A DNA stretch of 64,000 nucleotides from Aphelocoma coerulescens (lineage: Eukaryota; Chordata; Aves; Passeriformes; Corvidae): the NCBI RefSeq assembly GCF_041296385.1, contig NW_027184078.1, positions 620,001-684,000 of the forward strand. Reading direction: 5' to 3'. Positions 58,591 to 64,000 of this stretch are shown one piece after another. A program made the position numbers and the translations under genes. Every line of letters begins with the position of its first letter. Position 1 is the stretch's first letter. A model generated the notes under the pieces. That model saw only the letters and a program-made list of their open reading frames with translations, did no database searches and had not been told where the DNA came from.

Positions 58591-60755
58591 CCGTTTTCTT
58601 ATTTAAACCACACGGAAACGCAGGAATTCCGTTCTTTCCAGCTCGCCTGCCGGAAGGTGGAGGGGGACTCCGAGCCTCCGGGCCCCGCCGGGTCAGGGCC
58701 CCTGCACCCCCTCCTTTCCCAACGCCGCAGCACAGACCCTGTGTCACTGCTGGGGGGGAACTGTCCCAGAGCCACAGGCAGCTAAAGCCAGCCATGGAGT
58801 GCCACACAGCTAAACCCATCCGGCGCGGCTCCCTGGCACCGGCGGGTCCCTCTCCTCTCCACGCGGGGCCGGCGGAGCCTCCTGTCTGCAGCCAGCACAC
58901 TCCGCGCTGAACTGAAGAGGACACCACGCAGCCAGCAGCACAAAGGGAGCCAGGCTTTCTCCACCGTAGAGCCCGAACAAGAACACTCTTCAACGTGGCG
59001 GGTTCAGAGTCAGAGAGAAGAGAAAGTGAGTCCTGTGGGACGGAGCTGGAAATGGCGACAGGAGAAAAGAGGGCGGTGCCGCGATTCTCGCGCACAGCTT
59101 AAAAAAACTTCCCGCAGGCCGTGGTAAGAAACTGTAATATCACAAACTGTTTGTCTCTTTGATCCATTTGGAGTACATGGAGGGATGAAAAATTCACCCG
59201 TGGCCCATGAAAATTATGAAAAGTGCCTATGCCAGGCTATATAGAAGTATTGAGAGGCTTTTAGAGACTTCCTGTCACAAAAAAAACCCCCAACCCTTTG
59301 TGTTCAGGCCAAAGTAATTCATCCTTACAAAGATTAATAACCCCATGTGAAGGCCCCTGTCTGGCAGTGTGAAGGAATTGTGAGATTTTTCAGGGCAGAG
59401 ATGTTTTACACCACAGAAGATTTTTTTCTTTCCGGGCGGGTCTGCTGTTGGTGGTACTTTGGGAACCACGTGATGCAGAAGAAAACCCTTTTTTTCCTTA
59501 AGCATAACAAAGAGACTTTTCAAGAACTGCAACAATGACCAAAATCCCAAGTTCTGTTTTCCTTTGTGCGAGTTGGGTAAAAGGAGGGAAGTGCTGGAAG
59601 AGAGGGGAGGTTTGCTTTAATTTCTTGTTATTTCTTTTTTCTTTTAATTCTGTTGGTAATAAACTTTTTCTTTGTACAGCAACTGTTTAGGTTTGAACCT
59701 GTTCTGCCTCGCAGCTCTCTAGTTTTCCTCAATATTTTATTTTCCCCTTATGAAAAATAACAGATTTCATGTGCTTGACGCTCAGCTGCGTCAAACCACG
59801 ACAGGCAGAGCCCTGGTGCCCCCCGTCCGAGTGATCCATGTTTGGATCCAGTGTCCTGGGTTTGCATGGCCAGGCTTGGGAAATAGGGGGCCTCCAGGGG
59901 TGGCTTCCTTGAGCAGCTTCCAGAAGCTTCCCCCGTGTCTGGCTCCTGTTCCGCCCTGCCCCTGAAGGCGAGGGTAACCCAGGGTCTGGTTCATGGCTCC
60001 CCTGGGGCAGATTAGAGTGAAACAACAGTGAAAGATCTGTGTTTATAAATATATCTCTGTAGGGTTTATTTCAGAACAGTTTGGTTGCTGTGTGAAGGGG
60101 GTTTGGAGCCTTTTTGGTTACCATCTCCAGTAATATTAAAAGCATAAAAGTAACACTTAGGAAACGTATAAGGGCAAAGAAAGTATGAGAGTAGAAGGAT
60201 ACACAGTCAGCAGCCCTGGATCAGCAACAAAACTTTTGGTTTTGGTTGTTCCAATGTCGCTGTCCTTGGTGTAAGTGATGGTCCCAGGCTGGATCCCGTG
60301 GGGGCTGGGGAAGCCCCGGAAACTCCCAGTTCCGTGGGTTAATACAGGTTCAGGTTTGGGTGAACACCCAGGTACCTCCCCCGGGGGAGTTTTGCAGTGT
60401 CCGATGTCACACTGGGGATCCCGGGGCACTTTGGGGGCTCTGATGGTTTATGGCCCCTTCTAAGACACGGCCCTGCCCCTCCCGGCAGCGCAGCTGAGCC
60501 AGGCATGGCCCATGCGAAGGGATGGCAACCTCCAGGCCTCTGTGTGCATGTCCCGGGCCTGCCCCGGGCGGGTTCCCAGAGCTGGGCCAGTTGTGTAAGG
60601 GAGGGCGCTGCCCTGCTCCAAAGCCCTGTCCCACCTGGCCGGATCTGCTTCCCATCGGCCTCTGCCCTTCCCTGGCTCCAGGCCCGGCTCATACCCTCCG
60701 GGCTGGGTGTTCCCCCCCTGTGCCCCCGGGCGCTCCCTGTGCCCACGGCCAGCAA
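58591..60755. other. Intergenic, no gene recognised; possible LTR-like stretch
   Basis: About 59270-59730 is AT-rich with GGTAATAAAC (poly(A)-like) and could be part of an unrecognised LTR or retroelement 3' end; no internal or partner copy was seen. About 60000-60440 contains frames without known domains. Confidence 0.4.
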
Positions 60756-60759
60756 AGGC

Positions 60760-61440
60760 CCCGCTGCTGCTGCCGGTGGCCAATGGTTTGAGCCACTAAC
60801 CCGGAACATTTCAGTCCCTCACAGCTCTGCACCCCAAAAGCCTCACAGCGACTCCATCCCATTGCAAACGGCTCAATTCCACTTCAAAACAGCTCCATCC
60901 CACCTCCAAATATTGGGGTATCCCCTGTGCCCAAATTGCTCCCAGTTGTAGATATTCCTGTCCATGAACTTCACCCAGTTGTCATCAAGGAAGTGCCAGT
61001 GGGCTTTTCCCCAGGAATGGAACACACCTGTGTGGGAGACAGGTCAGGGGGTGCCCCCCTCCAGCAGCCCCCAGCACCCCACAGCAGGTTGGGAGCTCAA
61101 GGGATCCCCCTGGACACCCCTTTCCCACCCCTCTCTGCCCCACGGCCACCTCAGCACCAGCTGCTGGGTGGGAAGGAACCTGCCATGAGACCCCCAGGGA
61201 GGGACAGGGGTTTGGGGACCTCCCCCCGCGAGGTTCTGCCCCCCCCCCCGAGAGCCCCAGGGAGCAGCTGAAGAGATCAAGTGATGGGGACAGGAAGGGA
61301 CTCTCATGGGAAGTCCTTTCCCGCTGTCCCCCCAGCCCTTATCCCCCTCTCAGACACCTTTCCCATCGTCCCCACGGCCCTCCCCACTCACCTGAGAGCG
61401 CCTCGCCCGCAGCCGGGGGCTCCCAGCACCCAGAGCGGGG
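60760..61440 (-). pseudogene. MHC class II beta pseudogene 2 (exon 1 remnant and exon 2)
   Basis: Minus strand. A signal-peptide remnant (VLGAPGCGRG then a donor, about 61391-61420) is followed by a strongly altered beta-1 exon starting after CACACAG at 61027: WGKAHWHFLDDNWVKF then RNIYNWEQF, matching the class II beta-1 N-terminal strand pattern. Stops and frame loss follow by about 60870. No beta-2 or transmembrane exon to the left. Abuts the tail of pseudogene 1. Confidence 0.65.
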
Positions 61441-62319
61441 TGACACAGGGGGGGGACACGGGATTCCCCATTGCAGATCCATCCCAGGGCCGGTTTTGCT
61501 CCCCTGATCTCGGCTCCCCTGCGGGGTTCCCCAGAGTCCCTCCCCAGTGCCTCCTAATAAGCGGGACTGGGGTGAACTGGGAAGCCTTACTGGGAACACT
61601 GGGAGCAGCCGGGCGGGGGCAGAGTGACAGCGGGGCTGGGGGGGACACACGACCCCCCCAAAATCAGCGCGGGGATGGAGCGGGGGGTCCCGGCCGGGCC
61701 CGAGGCCACGGGGAGGGGCTGCGGCTGCCGGCGGCTCAGGAGCTCTGTGGGCAGAGCAAAGGGGGTGACACCGGGCGGGGGGTCCCGGGGGGGCACACAC
61801 GCTCTGGGGGAGTGGGGATGCGATCCCCGGGACCCCCCGGCACCTTCTCAAGCAAATGAAAGCTGAGCCCCCGCGCCAGGAAGATGAAGCCCAACGTGAA
61901 GTCCCCGATCCTCGTCAGAATCTTGCTGCGGGCGGTGTCCACTGGCATCTCTGGGGGGTCCACAGGGGTCAGGACCTCTCAAAAAAAACCCCAGAGAGCC
62001 ATCAAGACCCCCCAAACCCCTCTTTTTTTGGTCCCAGATCTCTCCAGAACACCGTTAAAACTTCCAGCACATGCCAAACCCACTCTCATCCCCTCCAGGA
62101 CTCCACAAGCCCCATCCCAGTTGCTCCCTGCCTTCCAAGGATCCCCCAAACCGTCTCCCAGCCCCTTTGCCAAGGCTAAAAATAAGGGTGGCTCTTCATG
62201 GAATGCTCAACGCCGAAAAACAGGACAAGAGATCGGCCTAGAAGCATAGAAAGCTTTGGGTTGGGAGTGTTCTGAGAGAAGTGAGCTGCCCTCGTGAGAG
62301 GGGAGTGGATTGAGAGCAC

Positions 62320-62585
62320 TGGGGAGGCACTGGGAGGGCACTGGGAGCGACTGGGAATGGAGCGCGCGGCACTGGGAGGCCGAGTCCAGCACGGGGCACT
62401 CGGCGCTGCGGGTCTGCCTGGCAACTGATGAGTCATCAGAGAGACGCGCTCTGATTGGCTGAGGGGCGTCAGCGCCACGCAGGGCTGGGATGGACACGCG
62501 CGGGGGCACTGGGAGAGACTGGGATGGACTGGGAGAGACTGGGAAAGACTGGGAGGGACTGGGAGGGCTCAGGGGAACCTGGAAG
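62320..62585. repeat. ACTGGGAGAGACTGGGATGG-type tandem repeat
   Basis: Short G-rich tandem units on both sides of the X/Y module, between the beta-1 and transmembrane exons of pseudogene 1. Related to the arrays at 18.0 and 29.4 kb. Confidence 0.65.
62417..62460 (+). promoter_or_regulatory. MHC class II-type X/Y promoter module (orphan, inside pseudogene 1)
   Basis: CCTGGCAACTGATGAGTCAT (X1/X2), about 14 bases, CTGATTGGCT (Y). It points right, opposite to the surrounding pseudogene, and lies where its beta-2 exon should be. Confidence 0.55.
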
Positions 62586-63730
62586 GACAAGAGGCCCCGG
62601 GGATGGGCACCAAGGGGGCTGAGGGGCTCCAGGCTCATCCCCAGGGCAGGGCCCGAGGGGACTCGCTCTGCCCGACGTTCTGCACCTCTGCGGGCCGCGA
62701 GCAACGGGGCAACGATGTCGCGGTGGTGCCGGCAGAGCCTGTCCGCCAGAGCCCGTTTGTACCCCAGTCTGGCTGGATGGCTGTTCCAGCACTGCGCCTG
62801 TTTCTCCCCACACGGGCTGTCCCCCACAAACAGCCCCACATCGCTGGCGAGTGCAGTTGCTGCTCCCGCTGTCAGATGCTCCTCTGCACCAACCTCACCC
62901 GCTCGGTGCCCTTAATGAAGTGACACTCGGACTTCATCATCCCCTGGAACACCCCTGTGTGTGCGGGACACAGCTCAGGGGGTGCCCCCCTGCAGCCCCC
63001 AGCACGCCCAGAGCTCCGGGAGCCACCCCGGATCCCCACTCCGCACCCCCTGTGCCCCACGGCCGCCACGGGACCCTCCTGCCCATGCTCTGACTTCCTC
63101 TTTTCCACCCTTCTCCCTATTTCACATCCCCTCTCCCACCATTTCCAGCCGCTCCCCAGAGGAGTTTTGGAGTCCCATTCCCCCCTTTTCACCCTTTCCA
63201 CGCTTTTTCCCCACAATCGCCCAATCCCCAGCCCTCTCCCGCTCAGTTTTTGGGTCCCATCCTCCACTTTTCCCCACTTTCCCACCCCCTCCCACCCGTT
63301 TCTCCCCCACTCTTCAGCCCCCTCCTGCTCTTCCTTTGAGGGTCCCCTCCACCTCTCACTCATTTTAGGGGTCCCATCACCCCTTTTTCCCCTTCTCCCC
63401 CCCTTTCCCATCGCGTCCCCCCCCCCCCGCTCACCCGAGAGCTCCACGCCTGCAGCCGGGGGGGCTCCCAGCACCACCAGTGCCACCAGTACAGCCCCAG
63501 CTGCCACCACTCACCCCATGGCCAGCACTGGCCACGATTTTGATTGGCTGAGGGCCCTGCAGTAGGGTTTTTTGGGAGGGGGAACCTCGGGGTGCGGGGC
63601 AGGTGGGAGCTCAGTTGTGCCCAGAAATGTGTCCTCAGGGACGCGGGATCTCAGGGGTGCCCATGGCCTGGGGTGACGCTGGCCCGGTGCCAGGCACCCA
63701 CCAAAGCCACTCTGTCCCTGCCCCCCGCAG

Positions 63731-63831
63731 CCACACAGGGGAGAGAAAATGGAACCGAGGGTTCCCGGGTGGGGATAAGGACCAGGAGAGATCCCTCAGC
63801 AAACACCGGAACAGGCACAAGAAGATCTAAT
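63731..63831 (+). pseudogene. Possible zinc-finger exon remnant
   Basis: After a CCCCGCAG acceptor-like site the frame reads SHTGERKWNRGFP ... SLSKHRNRHKKI and a stop, resembling a linker and the last finger's histidine half. Too short to be sure. Confidence 0.3.
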
Positions 63832-64000
63832 TAGAGATATTAATTATATTGATGACACTGAAAAAATAACAGCAGGAGAATGAGAAGGAAAAGAAGACCC
63901 TTAAAAACACCCTCCCCCAACCCCTCCCTCCTTCCCAGGGGCTGTGGGGGCATCTCTGCATCCGGCACCTCCATCTTTGGAGCCGCCAGGGATTGGCTCT

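Larger units (their letters stand above)
61640..63519 (-). pseudogene. MHC class II beta pseudogene 1
   Basis: Class II beta chain remnant: exon 1 63435-63519 (signal peptide AVLVALVVLGAPPAAG), beta-1 exon 62686-62954 (GVFQGMMKSECHFIKGTERV, later GLFVGDSPCGEKQAQCWNSH), transmembrane exon 61844-61950 (EMPVDTARSKILTRIGDF), and a cytoplasmic exon ending AGCTCCTGA near 61738. Defects: codon 3 is TGA; the beta-1 exon has a TGA at QRSI and a frameshift (269 nt instead of the usual 270); the beta-2 exon is missing between 61950 and 62686; transmembrane glycines are altered (FIFLARGLSF). Not able to give a chain. Confidence 0.8.

Noticed and set aside
59270..59730. Full LTR retroelement
   Set aside because: AT-rich and with a poly(A)-like signal, but no TG...CA ends, partner copy or internal genes could be shown.

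Overview
The window looks like nuclear DNA of a songbird (passerine). Evidence: split genes with GT-AG introns, CR1 LINE fragments, avian-type ERVs and LTRs, MHC class II beta fragments, and members of the PAK3-like and PIM1-like kinase families that are known to be expanded in passerines. It reads like a gene-dense, repeat-rich region linked to MHC class II material. All calls come from reading the sequence; no database search was run.

Layout. 1-6.6 kb: minus-strand PAK-like kinase A, whose last exon lies off the left edge. 7.9-17.1 kb: plus-strand provirus ERV1, with near-identical LTRs, an open gag, a pol with one frameshift, and an open env whose surface subunit starts with three Ig-like domains. 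18.0-19.5 kb: minisatellite, MHC class II beta tail exon and an orphan class II-type X/Y promoter motif. 20.8-23.3 kb: intact plus-strand PIM-like kinase (416 aa), followed by a broken PIM piece. 24.8-30.9 kb: mostly non-coding, with an ERVL-like solo LTR, a minisatellite, a duplicated GC-rich module plus LTR fragment, and a PIM intron-derived piece. 31.0-38.4 kb: PAK-like kinase B, a complete 11-exon minus-strand model of 505 aa with a coding decapeptide minisatellite. 38.9-39.8 kb: zinc-finger gene relic that has lost its finger array. 40.2-56.3 kb: an old, decayed minus-strand ERV with a young minus-strand provirus (ERV2, 46.4-55.9 kb) nested inside it. 56.4-58.6 kb: X/Y promoter motif and an eight-finger C2H2 gene. 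60.8-63.5 kb: two broken class II beta genes on the minus strand.

The two PAK-like genes share an architecture unlike classical PAKs. A short hydrophobic first exon replaces the p21-binding/autoinhibitory region and is joined through a fast-changing linker to a kinase domain with all key residues. The least expected content is viral. ERV1 carries an Ig-like Env and a UGA-CUA gag/pol junction. ERV2 has a packed pair of extra reading frames between pol and env (a 47-aa single-pass membrane protein and a 183-aa protein with three CxxC pairs) and a cysteine-rich Env tail.
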